This document shows positions 35,366 to 44,638 of a stretch of DNA of 64,000 nt, piece after piece. Numbering within the stretch: the stretch's first letter is position 1; each line of letters begins with the position of its first letter. The stretch lies in contig JAYFNX010000016.1 of assembly GCA_034933245.1 (NCBI GenBank), positions 14,624-78,623 of the forward strand. The letters are read 5' to 3'. Made by a program: the position numbers and the translations under genes. The DNA comes from Pelethousia sp034933245. Lineage in GTDB: Bacteria > Bacillota > Clostridia > Christensenellales > CAG-138. Under the pieces are notes generated by a model that saw nothing but the letters and a program-made list of their open reading frames with translations, was not told the origin of the DNA and made no database searches.

Positions 35366-36178
35366 TTAATTTAGCACCTCATGCGCTTCCGATACAACAT
35401 GCTGTATGCGTGCATCCAGTTCATCCCATTCCATAGGCGCTTCCGCCGTCTTTTTTAGGATCAGCAAAAATTCGATATTACCCTTGGGGCCGGTGATGGG
35501 CGAAAAATCCACCGCCATTACGGCAAATCCCGTGTCCACGGCAAAACGAGCCGCTTCCCGAAGAACGGACAGGTGCGTTTGTGCATCTCGCACCACCCCG
35601 TTCTTGCCGACTTGGCTCCGCCCTGCTTCAAACTGGGGTTTCACAAGGGAAACCGCCAGGCCGTCCTCCCGAAGGCAGGCATAAAGAGCGGGGAGAATCA
35701 GGCGGATGGAAATGAAACTTACGTCCATGCTTGCAAAGTCCAAAGGCCGGCAGAACCACCCAGGCTCCATATTGCGGGCGTTGGTCCGCTCCATTACGCA
35801 TACGCGTTCGTCGTTTCGAAGGCGCCAATCCAGTTGCCCGTAGCCAACGTCAATGGCGTATACATAGGCGGCGCCACTTTGCAGCATGCAATCCGTAAAG
35901 CCACCTGTAGAGGCGCCCACATCCGCCGCCACGACGGCGTTTAAGCTGATCCCGTAGGTCTGAACGGCCTTATCCAGTTTAAGGCCGCCACGGCTCACAA
36001 AGGGGATCGGATTTTCCTTAAGGCTTACAGTCTGTTCCGGCCCCAGGCTTTGCCCGGCCTTTTCCACCCGTTGGCCATCCGCAAAAACCACGCCCGCCAA
36101 AATGAGAGAACGGGCTTTTTCCCGGCTTTCCGCCAGGCCAAGCTCTACCAAACGGATATCCGCCCTAGGGCCTTTCAT
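35366..36178 (-). CDS. tlyA: TlyA-family rRNA 2'-O-methyltransferase
   Basis: A 270-residue S4-domain plus FtsJ-type methyltransferase; in mycobacteria TlyA methylates 16S and 23S rRNA, and members elsewhere are sometimes called hemolysins. The S4 domain (about 1-63) has RLVELGLAESREKARSLI; the SAM site is ADVGASTGGFTDCML. The ATG at 36178 overlaps the dxs stop by four bases. The dxs-tlyA-nadK-argR-recN order is classic for Firmicutes. Confidence 0.94.
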   Translation of the reverse strand: MKGPRADIRLVELGLAESREKARSLILAGVVFADGQRVEKAGQSLGPEQTVSLKENPIPFVSRGGLKLDKAVQTYGISLNAVVAADVGASTGGFTDCMLQSGAAYVYAIDVGYGQLDWRLRNDERVCVMERTNARNMEPGWFCRPLDFASMDVSFISIRLILPALYACLREDGLAVSLVKPQFEAGRSQVGKNGVVRDAQTHLSVLREAARFAVDTGFAVMAVDFSPITGPKGNIEFLLILKKTAEAPMEWDELDARIQHVVSEAHEVLN

Positions 36179-38028
36179 AGGAGTACCGCCCCTTTCTTCG
36201 TTAAAATTTGGCGCAAGGAAGCCGCATCCATACCGCACATCGCATGCTGCCGAGCGGCTGAAGCCTGGGGCACGGGCTTTTTGCCCACACCCACCCGGAT
36301 TATTTCAATGCTGCTTCCGGAAAGCGCCTCGCAAAGCCTGCTGCCAAGGCCGCCGTTCTTCAACCCGTCCTCGGCTGTAACGATGCATCGGCACGTTTCC
36401 CGGATGGCGTCTATCATATTCATATCCAGCGGTGCGATGCATCGCGCATTTACTAGGCCCACGTCCAGGCCTTTCATGGCCTCCATGGCCGTCTGCACCA
36501 TTTTGCCGGCCGCGACGATGGTGATAGGCCGAAGCGCGCATACAACATCCCACTTCCCCCGCTCCACGGGCGTTAGAATGGGCATGTTCATCAGGGCGCC
36601 CCGGGGATAACGCACAGCGGCAGGCCGCCCGGAAGCGATCGCCAGCTTGAGGGATTGGGCGAGTTCCTCCATCGTTGCAGGAGCATAAATGTCCAAGCCC
36701 GGTATGGTTTGCAGATAGACCAGATCATATACTCCTTGGTGCGTTTCTCCATCCTCTCCTACTAGGCCGGCCCGATCCACGGCGAATACCACAGGCAGGC
36801 CTTGTAGGGCCACATCGTGCAGAATCTGATCATAGGCGCGTTGGAGGAAGCTGGAATAGATGGCAACCACCGGCTTCATTCCGGCGGCAGCTAACCCAGC
36901 GGCCATGGTTACGGCATGCTGCTCGGCAATGGCAACATCGAAAAACCGCGCCGGGTAGCGCATGGAGAAATCCCGCAGGCCCGTTCCGTCCGACATGGCG
37001 GCGGTGATAGCGGCTATCTTTTTATCCTTTTGCGCGAGATCGCACAGTACCATGCCGAGTACATCCGAATTTGTGCAGGTGGATCCGCATTTAACATAGC
37101 CCGTTCTGGGATCAAAGGCGCCGATACCATGGAACTTATCCGGGCTGCATTCCGCAAAACCATAGCCTCTCCCCTTTTGGGTTACGGCATGAATTACGAC
37201 GGGCCCCTCCAATCCTTTCGCATTTTCCAGAACCCGGATTAAAGCGCCAATATCATGGCCGTCAATGGGGCCCAGGTAGGTAAACCCAATTTCCTCAAAC
37301 CAGACGTTTGGCAAAAGAAAATATTTGATTCTGGCTTTCAGGCGGGAAATCCCTCTATATATATTCTTGCCGATACGGGGAATCCGCTCAACCATGCGCA
37401 CGGTTCCGCGTTTGATATCATTGTATCGTTTACTTGCCCGGATATCGCTTAAATGCCGGGTCATAGCCCCTACGTTCCGCGCAATGGACATGCCGTTATC
37501 GTTGAGAACAATGATGAGGGGAAGTCCGCTTTGCCCGGCATCGTTCATGGCTTCAAAAGCCTCGCCCCCCGTCAGGGCGCCATCCCCAATAAGGGCGACA
37601 ACATGATGGGTCTTGTCACCTAACAAGCGCATGCCCCGCAACATCCCCAGCGCAGCGGAAATGGAGGTGCTGGAATGGCCCGTATTGAAGGCATCGTGCG
37701 GGCTTTCCTCCCGTTTTGGGAAACCGGCCATGCCGCCCTCCTGCCGAAGGGTTTTGAACGCCTGTACCCGCCCAGTAAGAAGCTTATGAATATAGCACTG
37801 ATGTCCAACATCAAAGATCAGCTTATCCGCCGGGCTGTTAAATACCCAATCCAAAGCCATGGTAAGCTCCACGACTCCCAGGTTGGAGGCAAGGTGCCCT
37901 CCGTTTTTTGAAACCACGTCCACCAGATAAAGGCGTATCTCCCGGGCAAGCTCATCCAAATTCTGCCGGGGGATACGCTTATAATCCTTTAAGGTATGTA
38001 TGCTGCTCAGCAGTGGTGTATCCTGCAT
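36175..38028 (-). CDS. dxs: 1-deoxy-D-xylulose-5-phosphate synthase
   Basis: A 617-residue thiamine-diphosphate enzyme catalysing the first step of the MEP isoprenoid pathway. The ThDP motif begins GDGALTGGEAFEAMNDAG and ends with an NDN triad, and the transketolase-like centre has AIAEQHAVTMAAG. It follows ispA by 16 bases and pairs with the IspH part of the fusion at 11.3 kb. Confidence 0.96.
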   Translation of the reverse strand: MQDTPLLSSIHTLKDYKRIPRQNLDELAREIRLYLVDVVSKNGGHLASNLGVVELTMALDWVFNSPADKLIFDVGHQCYIHKLLTGRVQAFKTLRQEGGMAGFPKREESPHDAFNTGHSSTSISAALGMLRGMRLLGDKTHHVVALIGDGALTGGEAFEAMNDAGQSGLPLIIVLNDNGMSIARNVGAMTRHLSDIRASKRYNDIKRGTVRMVERIPRIGKNIYRGISRLKARIKYFLLPNVWFEEIGFTYLGPIDGHDIGALIRVLENAKGLEGPVVIHAVTQKGRGYGFAECSPDKFHGIGAFDPRTGYVKCGSTCTNSDVLGMVLCDLAQKDKKIAAITAAMSDGTGLRDFSMRYPARFFDVAIAEQHAVTMAAGLAAAGMKPVVAIYSSFLQRAYDQILHDVALQGLPVVFAVDRAGLVGEDGETHQGVYDLVYLQTIPGLDIYAPATMEELAQSLKLAIASGRPAAVRYPRGALMNMPILTPVERGKWDVVCALRPITIVAAGKMVQTAMEAMKGLDVGLVNARCIAPLDMNMIDAIRETCRCIVTAEDGLKNGGLGSRLCEALSGSSIEIIRVGVGKKPVPQASAARQHAMCGMDAASLRQILTKKGAVLL

Positions 38029-38044
38029 GAATTTTCAGCTCCGT

Positions 38045-38932
38045 TCAATGGTCCCGCCGAAGGGTTGCGTCCGTAAGCTCAATAAAATACTGTGCCGACG
38101 GGCCGAATATCGTTAAGGAATCCTTGGCCTTCTGCGCCGTCTCCAAAGCCATTTGCTTCGCCGTCTCAAGCCCGCAAAGATTTACATAGGTAAGCTTATG
38201 GGCCGCCTCATCTTTCCCCAGGGTTTTACCCATGCCGGTAAAGCTGCCTTCCACGTCCAACACATCGTCCGTAATCTGAAAGAGGAGGCCATACAGGGAT
38301 CCAAATTCGCTCATGGCGGCCAATTGCTTATCATCTGCATTGGCAATGTGCGCGCCTGCCAGCGCGGCGGACTTGATAATGGCACCGGTCTTACGGGCGT
38401 GTATGTATCTTAGGCGGGTTTCATCCGCGCCCGCCTCCCCTTCGGATTCCAGATCAACCGCCTGGCCGGCTACCATGCCGCATACGCCCGCTCCGCTGGA
38501 TACGGTTCGAACGGCCTCCAAATAGCCGGGATTATCCCCATGAAGGGCCATAGCGGCAAGCATCACTTCAAAGGCATAGGAAAGGAGCCCGTCACCCGCC
38601 AAAACAGCCATTCCCTCTCCAAATACCTTATGATTGCTGAGCTTGCCCCGCCGGTAATCATCATTATCCATAGCGGGCAAATCGTCATGAATAAGAGAAT
38701 AGGAATGGATCATTTCCAGCGCGCAGGCCACGGGAAGCGCATCCTCCACTTCCCCTCCCAGCATATCGCAAGAGGCCAGCGTCAGGCAAGGCCGCATGAG
38801 CTTGCCGCCGCTGTTCAGGCTGTAATCCATGGCCTCCAGCAGCCGTTTGGGAATATAGGGATTGCGCATATAATCGTTCAGGGTACGGCCGATCATCTCC
38901 CTGTAACGGGTCGCATCTTCACGGTAGCTCAT
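38045..38932 (-). CDS. ispA: Polyprenyl (farnesyl/geranylgeranyl) diphosphate synthase
   Basis: A 295-residue trans-prenyltransferase. The first Asp-rich motif is DDLPAMD (83-89) and the second is QITDDVLDVEG. Chain length is probably C15, judged from family size and the xseB-ispA-dxs context. It overlaps xseB by four bases. Confidence 0.93.
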   Translation of the reverse strand: MSYREDATRYREMIGRTLNDYMRNPYIPKRLLEAMDYSLNSGGKLMRPCLTLASCDMLGGEVEDALPVACALEMIHSYSLIHDDLPAMDNDDYRRGKLSNHKVFGEGMAVLAGDGLLSYAFEVMLAAMALHGDNPGYLEAVRTVSSGAGVCGMVAGQAVDLESEGEAGADETRLRYIHARKTGAIIKSAALAGAHIANADDKQLAAMSEFGSLYGLLFQITDDVLDVEGSFTGMGKTLGKDEAAHKLTYVNLCGLETAKQMALETAQKAKDSLTIFGPSAQYFIELTDATLRRDH

Positions 38933-39159
38933 TGTTCTTCCTCCGTTGCTTCATTTCCTTCAGCTTCATCCACCAACATAAGGCGGGCATCGTAAGCATC
39001 CAGCATTTTCTTACAATAAGCGGAGAGGGCAGAACCGTGCTCATATAGCTTCACCATTTCATCCAGTGGCAAGCTGCCAACGCTTAGCCGCTCCACAACG
39101 GTGTCCAGCTCGGCCTTTGCCTGCTCAAAGGTAAGCGCTTTTTTCTTCACAGTAGCCAT
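38929..39159 (-). CDS. xseB: Exodeoxyribonuclease VII small subunit
   Basis: A 76-residue helical protein that activates XseA. The family core FEQAKAELDTVVERLSVGSLP followed by LYEHGSALSAYC is clear. It starts one base after the xseA stop and overlaps ispA by four. Confidence 0.94.
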   Translation of the reverse strand: MATVKKKALTFEQAKAELDTVVERLSVGSLPLDEMVKLYEHGSALSAYCKKMLDAYDARLMLVDEAEGNEATEEEQ

Positions 39160-39160
39160 G

Positions 39161-40384
39161 TTATCCCCTTTCCTCCACGCTGTCTATTATAATACGGGCA
39201 ATGCCGTCCTGCATAATCAAATCCGCGCCCATGCCGCTTTCCAGTTCCCGAATACTGCCGGCATAACCCTTACCAAGCTTCACCATGGCATAGCCTCTGC
39301 CAAGAACGCGAGCCGGATTGATTTCTTCCAGCCGGCCTTTCGCTTGCTCCAGCGCGGCACAGGCTCCTAAAAGCTCCGTTCGTGCGCCTCCTTGCATGGA
39401 TATATCCATGCTCCACAGTTCTCGGCGGAGAACATCCAACCGATGCCTGGGGAGCGAAAATGAAGCGGCGTTTGCCAACGCATCGATTTCCCGTCGAAGA
39501 GCATCTATCCGCCCATGGGGGAGGGTTTGAAGCGCAATTTTGGCTTCTTCTATCTCCTCCCAAAGCCTTTCGTATTCCGGGATACATAGTTCAGCCGCCG
39601 CACTGGGCGTGGGCGCCCGCAAGTCCGCCACAAAATCCGCGATGGAAAAATCGGTCTCATGCCCTACGGCACTTACAACGGGAATTTCACAATCGTAAAT
39701 CGCCCGAGCCACTACGGGCTCATTAAAGGCCCAAAGATCCTCCAGGCTTCCGCCGCCTCTACCCACAACGAGCACGTCGGCCAGGCGCAAGCGGTTCATT
39801 TCCCGAACTCCGTGGGCAATTTCCTCCGCAGCTCCCTCCCCCTGCACCCGCACGGGATACAGGGTAATGTTCATTTTGGGAAACCTTCGCCGGGCGATCT
39901 GAAGAATGTCCTGCATGGCCGCGCCTGTGGGGGAGGTGACCACGCCCATGCATTTTGGCAATAAGGGCAAAGGCTTTTTATGTTCCGAATCAAAAAGGCC
40001 TTCCGCCGCTAACGCATCCTTCATTTCCAGGAAACGGCGGTAAAGCTCCCCTTCTCCCGCCTGTTCCAAAGCGGTAACATACAGTTGGTATTGCCCATCT
40101 TTCACATATAGGGAAACGCTGCCCCGAACGATCACGCTTTGGCCGTCCTTGGGCAGGGCAGAAAGGGACAAGGTGTTTTGCCGGAACATCACGCATCGAA
40201 CCAGGGCGCCTTCATCTTTAATGGAGAAATAAAGATGGCCCGAACTATGCCGCTTAAATCCGCTTATTTCTCCCCGTACCCGTACGCCTTGCAGCAGCAA
40301 ATCCCGCCGGAAAAGGCCGGACACATATTCGTTGAGCTGAGTAACGCTCAAGGTATAGCCGTTGTCACGCTCCATGGTAGCCAT
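39161..40384 (-). CDS. xseA: Exodeoxyribonuclease VII large subunit
   Basis: A 407-residue nuclease subunit that degrades single-stranded DNA. An N-terminal OB fold (about 10-105) has RGEISGFKRHSSGHLYFSIKD, and the catalytic core has GRGGGSLEDLWAFN and AVGHETDFSIADFVAD. The start overlaps the end of folD by 20 bases; an ATG three codons on would reduce the overlap. Confidence 0.95.
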   Translation of the reverse strand: MATMERDNGYTLSVTQLNEYVSGLFRRDLLLQGVRVRGEISGFKRHSSGHLYFSIKDEGALVRCVMFRQNTLSLSALPKDGQSVIVRGSVSLYVKDGQYQLYVTALEQAGEGELYRRFLEMKDALAAEGLFDSEHKKPLPLLPKCMGVVTSPTGAAMQDILQIARRRFPKMNITLYPVRVQGEGAAEEIAHGVREMNRLRLADVLVVGRGGGSLEDLWAFNEPVVARAIYDCEIPVVSAVGHETDFSIADFVADLRAPTPSAAAELCIPEYERLWEEIEEAKIALQTLPHGRIDALRREIDALANAASFSLPRHRLDVLRRELWSMDISMQGGARTELLGACAALEQAKGRLEEINPARVLGRGYAMVKLGKGYAGSIRELESGMGADLIMQDGIARIIIDSVEERG

Positions 40385-41231
40385 AGGCAGGAATGCTACG
40401 CTCCGCCGCTTCCACGGTGTTATCCATCAGCATGATGATGGTCATGGGGCCCACGCCGCCGGGGACCGGGGTTATATAGGATGCGATGGAAAGCACGGCT
40501 TCATAATCCACATCTCCGTGCCATTTATCGTTTACGCGGCTCTGGCCTACATCGATAACCACTGCCCCTGGTTTTACCATATCCGCAGTGATCAGGGCCG
40601 CATGGCCAACTGCGCAGATGAGAATGTCCGCCTCTTTTGTGATACGCCCTAAGTCATGGGTATAGGAATGGCAGATGGTTACGGTGGCATTTTCCCGAAG
40701 CATCAGGATAGCCGCCGGTTTCCCCACGATGTTGCTTCGGCCCACCACAACGCACCGTTTTCCCTCAATGGAGGTGCCTGTGCTTTTTACAAGGGCTACG
40801 ATTCCCTTTGGCGTGCATGCCAGGAAACCTTCCCGTCCGGTTAAAAGGGCGCCTGCATTTTGGGAATGAAACCCGTCAACGTCCTTAGCCGGGGACACCC
40901 GGGCCAGTACGCGCACGGAATCGATCTGTTCCGGGAGGGGAAGTTGCACGAGGATGCCGTGAACGCTTTCATCCCGGTTAAGCGAATCGATCAGATCCAC
41001 CAACCGTTCTTCAGCAAGATCCGCCGCAAACATATATTGCTCCACGGCAATCCCAAGCTCCGACGCCCGTTTGCTTTTTAGGTTCACATAGACCATGGAG
41101 GCAGGGTCGTCCCCCACCAGAATAACCGCCAGCTTCGGAATAATGCCCCGTTGGCGAAGGATTTCTACCCGCTCCCTGATGCCAGCGCTTATATGCTGGG
41201 CCAACGCCTTGCCGTCTATAATCTTTCCCAT
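40365..41231 (-). CDS. folD: Methylenetetrahydrofolate dehydrogenase/cyclohydrolase
   Basis: A 288-residue bifunctional folate enzyme that interconverts methylene- and 10-formyl-tetrahydrofolate. It has the YVNLKSKRASELGI active-site Lys region, the NADP loop VVGRSNIVGKP and the C-terminal PVPGGVGPMT. It starts directly after the tsaD paralogue (one-base gap) and overlaps xseA. Confidence 0.96.
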   Translation of the reverse strand: MGKIIDGKALAQHISAGIRERVEILRQRGIIPKLAVILVGDDPASMVYVNLKSKRASELGIAVEQYMFAADLAEERLVDLIDSLNRDESVHGILVQLPLPEQIDSVRVLARVSPAKDVDGFHSQNAGALLTGREGFLACTPKGIVALVKSTGTSIEGKRCVVVGRSNIVGKPAAILMLRENATVTICHSYTHDLGRITKEADILICAVGHAALITADMVKPGAVVIDVGQSRVNDKWHGDVDYEAVLSIASYITPVPGGVGPMTIIMLMDNTVEAAERSIPAYGYHGA

Positions 41232-42173
41232 TTATTCATCCTTCCCGCTCTTGTCCATTCCCAACAAGGCAACGCCAACGGCATTGTCGCTGCTGAGCGC
41301 AGGCAACGCAAAAAATAATTGTATGTTTTTATCCGCAAGCCGCTCGCCAAGCATCCGGCGCAACAGGCTGCTGGAAGCCACGCCCCCTGCCAACAATACC
41401 CGAGAAATCCTGGTTTCAGCGGCGGCGCGGAGAATAATCTTAGTAAACGTGCGGGCCATGCAGTCATAAGCGGCTAAAGCAAGCTCCCCCTCTTGGGCAC
41501 GGCCAATAAGGGAACGGGCCGCCGTTTCCACACCCGAAAATGAACAAGAAAGGCCGCTCACGCTGGCAGGCAGTTTGATGTTGGTTTCTTTAGCACGGCC
41601 GGCCAGTTCCTCCATATGTTTGCCGCTGGGAAACGGCAGGCCCATGGCCACGCCTAGCCGGTCCACAAACTGGCCCGCATGGAGATCCTTGGAGCCCCCA
41701 AGCAGGCGGATGGAAAGGCCCTCGCTAATGACGAAAATCTCGGTGGTCCCCCCCGAAAGATGCATGCCCAGAATGGGCAACTCGTCCATAAGGAATTCGT
41801 TTCCCCACAAGGCCGCCCGCACATGGCCCTGCTGATGGGAGGTAAATCGGGGCGTAAGGCCTAAGCTTGCGCCGAGAACGCTGGCAGCGGTTTTTCCTGC
41901 CAAAAATACGGGCATATAGGAATCCAACTCGGGACGGGGCCGGGTGCTAACGGTTACGCTTCGAATATTGAATCGGTCCAGCCCGGAAAGCACTTCCGGC
42001 ACAAGGACGTCCAAATTGCGGGTATGCTGGAAAAGCCCCTCGCTTTGACGGAGGCCCCGCTCCCCCAATTTCACAGAGAGCATCGTCCGTTTATCATAGA
42101 CGATGCCCTTTTCATCCACGCAGGCCACGGAGGTAGTGTAGCAACTCGTGTCGATCCCCAGATAAAGACCCAT
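41232..42173 (-). CDS. TsaD/Gcp-family paralogue
   Basis: A 313-residue protein of the Kae1/TsaD ASKHA fold. The metal-binding histidines are in HQQGH (113 and 117), a glycine-rich segment HLSGGTTEIF follows, and the late Asp is in SSDNAVGVAL. TsaD makes the t6A37 tRNA modification, but the N-terminus and shorter length suggest this is the clostridial paralogue found between nusB and folD, whose substrate is unknown. No tsaB or tsaE is adjacent. Its ATG overlaps the nusB stop by one base. Confidence 0.82.
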   Translation of the reverse strand: MGLYLGIDTSCYTTSVACVDEKGIVYDKRTMLSVKLGERGLRQSEGLFQHTRNLDVLVPEVLSGLDRFNIRSVTVSTRPRPELDSYMPVFLAGKTAASVLGASLGLTPRFTSHQQGHVRAALWGNEFLMDELPILGMHLSGGTTEIFVISEGLSIRLLGGSKDLHAGQFVDRLGVAMGLPFPSGKHMEELAGRAKETNIKLPASVSGLSCSFSGVETAARSLIGRAQEGELALAAYDCMARTFTKIILRAAAETRISRVLLAGGVASSSLLRRMLGERLADKNIQLFFALPALSSDNAVGVALLGMDKSGKDE

Positions 42174-42592
42174 TAGGATGGCTCCCCGCCTTCCAGCTTT
42201 TTCGCCAGCGTACCCAGCATGCCGTTGATATAGGCGGAGGAACGTTCTCCGCCGAAGGCTTTCGCCAGTTCCACCGCTTCGTTGATGGACACGCCATAGG
42301 GAATATCTTCCCGATAAAGCATTTCATAAATGGCCACCCGAAGGATAGATAAATCCACCCGGGGTATGCGGCCAATTCGCCATCCAATGGCGATTTCGTC
42401 AATCAGCGCGTCAATTTCTTCTTTGTGGGCTTCGATACCGCCGAGAACCTCTTGGGAAAATGTGGTATCCTCGGTGGTAGGCGTTTCGCAGATGCCGGAT
42501 TTATCCAACACTGCACCATAGGTATCTTCGCCGCCCAAAAGGCTGGCGAAGGCAAGTTTCATGGCTACCTCACGGGCCGTTTTTCTACTCAT
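42173..42592 (-). CDS. nusB: Transcription antitermination protein NusB
   Basis: A 139-residue helical protein that, with S10, binds boxA RNA in rRNA antitermination. The family tail VSINEAVELAKAFGGERSS followed by YINGMLG is clear. AGGAG stands just before its ATG. It lies between the DUF2273 gene and the TsaD paralogue. Confidence 0.95.
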   Translation of the reverse strand: MSRKTAREVAMKLAFASLLGGEDTYGAVLDKSGICETPTTEDTTFSQEVLGGIEAHKEEIDALIDEIAIGWRIGRIPRVDLSILRVAIYEMLYREDIPYGVSINEAVELAKAFGGERSSAYINGMLGTLAKKLEGGEPS

Positions 42593-42611
42593 GCTCTCCT
42601 AGTCTCCATCC

Positions 42612-42827
42612 TCATCTTCCAAATAGTTGGGAGAAAAATTCAGCCACCCGGTGTCGGCCGCCTTCATCCAGCAGCGTGCCCAAATAATAGCACACAGCCA
42701 CTACGGCTGATAGTAAAAGGGTGCGCCAAAAGTTGATGGTAAATACTAGAATGCAGAAAAGCACCCCTCCTGCCACGCCCAGGATGCGCCATTTATATTG
42801 TTTGCAAAATGCCATAAATTCTTCCAT
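42612..42827 (-). CDS. DUF2273 small membrane protein
   Basis: A 71-residue protein with two membrane helices (about 12-28 and 32-51) and a short C-terminal amphipathic end. It matches the DUF2273 family, normally encoded between amaP and asp23 or nusB in Clostridia and probably part of the Asp23 membrane complex. I chose the ATG at 42827, 23 bases after the amaP stop, over a start at 42881 that would overlap amaP. Confidence 0.8.
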   Translation of the reverse strand: MEEFMAFCKQYKWRILGVAGGVLFCILVFTINFWRTLLLSAVVAVCYYLGTLLDEGGRHRVAEFFSQLFGR

Positions 42828-42849
42828 GTCTTTTGCCTTTTCGCCTCTT

Positions 42850-43428
42850 TTATCTTTGCTGTAGCTGTTGGGTAGGCGCACACACGACCATAATGCTTAT
42901 ATCATTCACCGTGATGCCTGTCAATCCCTCAATGTATTCCTTTAGGGATTTTTGCAACTCCGCCGTAACCTCGGGCACGTTGGCTTCGCTGAGCAGTACC
43001 AGCTTAAGGCTTATGGCCACGCCGCTTTCCCGCGTGCTGACAGCACTGGTCACTTCCCGCACCTTGCTGTTGGCCCTACAATGGCGCTGCACCATGCTAT
43101 CAATGGCGGCCAAGGTGATCTGGATGGTTCCATAGTCACCCGAATTGATGGTTGTAGCCGTGGCGGCAGGGGCCTTTTCAGCCTTGCCCCGTCTGCTGTT
43201 AAACCCAACGATGAGCCTAAAGGAAACAAGAAATACCACTAGCCCGGCTGCGCCTAAAATAAGGCGGAAGTTCAGATTACCAACTTGGGCGGCATAGCCG
43301 TCCACCATGGCGCGAGCAACCTCCAAGGAGAAAATGCCGACGGACAAAAGCAAAAGCGCCACACCTGCCGCCATACCCACAAGGGAGCAGATCACCAGCA
43401 AGAACCTATCAAAATAGCTCGGTTTCAT
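42850..43428 (-). CDS. amaP: Alkaline-shock membrane anchor protein AmaP
   Basis: A 192-residue protein with two N-terminal membrane helices (about 8-32 and 47-70) and an Asp23-like cytoplasmic domain (about 85-180, ending in GITVNDISIMV). AmaP tethers Asp23 to the membrane in Staphylococcus. I chose the ATG at 43428, where the conserved membrane part begins; the longer reading adds a basic leader overlapping the gap after asp23. Confidence 0.82.
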   Translation of the reverse strand: MKPSYFDRFLLVICSLVGMAAGVALLLLSVGIFSLEVARAMVDGYAAQVGNLNFRLILGAAGLVVFLVSFRLIVGFNSRRGKAEKAPAATATTINSGDYGTIQITLAAIDSMVQRHCRANSKVREVTSAVSTRESGVAISLKLVLLSEANVPEVTAELQKSLKEYIEGLTGITVNDISIMVVCAPTQQLQQR

Positions 43429-43557
43429 AAAGATGCAATCATACCTTTCTTTTGAATTGGCATACGCCCATGCCGTAAACACGGCAAACGGCGACCAGGC
43501 CTTACCCGATCGCCTTCTCGGCGTCCGCACCCACAGAGGGGCGGATATGCTGGTTCG

Positions 43558-43986
43558 CTATGCCTCGGTCTTTTCTTCCCCGGAGACGGGTTCCGAAGGC
43601 TTGGATTCCCCTTTATCAAAACTAATGGATTGTACGGAAACGTTGATGGCGGCAACGCTCAGCCCCGTCATAGTTTCAATGGTGGTCTTCACCTTTTTCT
43701 GGATATTTTGGCAAACCTCATGGATCTTATAGCCATATTTAACGACCACGCTGATGTCAATGGTGGCGGTTTCCTCAGCAATGTCCACTTTTATGCCTTT
43801 TGTTAGGCTCTTTTTGCCTCCCAGCATGCCGGTAATGCCTTCTACCACGGAGCCACTCAAACTTGCCACGCCTTCCACCTCGCTGGCAGCGAGGTTGGCG
43901 ATGGTGGCAACCACATCCGGCGCAAAAACGATCTTGCCGCCTTCGATCGCCTTCACATCTGTGCTTATGGATTTATCAGATGCCAT
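43558..43986 (-). CDS. Asp23/Gls24-family envelope stress protein
   Basis: A 142-residue Asp23-type protein associated with cell-envelope stress. It has the typical GKIVFAPDVVATIANLAASE core and a KYGYKIHEVCQNIQ segment, with an acidic tail. I chose the ATG at 43986, seven bases after AAGGAGG; an ATG two codons upstream is too close to that site. It opens a long operon that runs through nusB and folD to tlyA. Confidence 0.93.
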   Translation of the reverse strand: MASDKSISTDVKAIEGGKIVFAPDVVATIANLAASEVEGVASLSGSVVEGITGMLGGKKSLTKGIKVDIAEETATIDISVVVKYGYKIHEVCQNIQKKVKTTIETMTGLSVAAINVSVQSISFDKGESKPSEPVSGEEKTEA

Positions 43987-44024
43987 GTACATGCCTCCTT
44001 GCGTTGTTTTTGTATGATAGGCAT

Positions 44025-44052
44025 ATTATATCAGATTTTTCCACGTCTGCAA
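44025..44052 (-). promoter_or_regulatory. Sigma-A promoter of the asp23-nusB-dxs operon
   Basis: TTGCAG (44052-44047) and a perfect TATAAT (44030-44025) preceded by TGA (extended -10) are 16 bases apart. This is the only clear promoter before the twelve gene starts down to tlyA. Confidence 0.75.
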
Positions 44053-44098
44053 ACCAAATTGCCCCGGTTGTAACTTTATTTTCACTTTGGTCATCTTT

Positions 44099-44626
44099 TT
44101 ATCCATTTTCATTCATGATCTTAATATTATCCGCCCCTTCCCCGGTTTCCCGCTTGACAATATCGAGAATCTGTGCCACCTTTTCCTGGGTAAGTTCCTC
44201 GCAATCCACCACCACATTTACAGAGCCTTTGTGAAATGTAACGGCTGCATCGGAAAAGCCTTTGGCTTTGAGCAAGCTTTCAACGGTAAACTCCGTTTCC
44301 ATATTTTCCACCAGCGCCAGCTTTTGTGTTTGGGCGTCCGATAGGGTTTCCGCATCGCTTGCGGAAGCTGCGATCACCTCATCCAAATATTGGATTTCCG
44401 TCGTGCGCACCGCGTCCCGCTCATTCCGGAAGGATTCAAAATAATTCGTGCCCGCGTCCTGCTCTATTGCCGTCTCTGCCGTTTCTTTGCTGTTTTCTCC
44501 CCAAACAGCCTCCTCCACCGCGCCGGTTTCCGTTCCTTTGTTCAGGCGAATATTTACATAAATCGCCCCGGCCAGCATTAAGGCAACCACCATCAGCACC
44601 GCATATTTTTTTAAAAACGCTCCCAT
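44099..44626 (-). CDS. spoIIIAH: Stage III sporulation protein AH
   Basis: A 175-residue mother-cell membrane protein that crosses to bind SpoIIQ and forms the ring of the feeding-tube channel. One N-terminal helix (about 8-25) is followed by a charged linker and the C-terminal ring-building domain with DAAVTFHKGSVNVVVDCEELT. It is last in the spoIIIA operon, 12 bases after spoIIIAG. Confidence 0.93.
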   Translation of the reverse strand: MGAFLKKYAVLMVVALMLAGAIYVNIRLNKGTETGAVEEAVWGENSKETAETAIEQDAGTNYFESFRNERDAVRTTEIQYLDEVIAASASDAETLSDAQTQKLALVENMETEFTVESLLKAKGFSDAAVTFHKGSVNVVVDCEELTQEKVAQILDIVKRETGEGADNIKIMNENG

Positions 44627-44638
44627 TTTTCAACCCCC

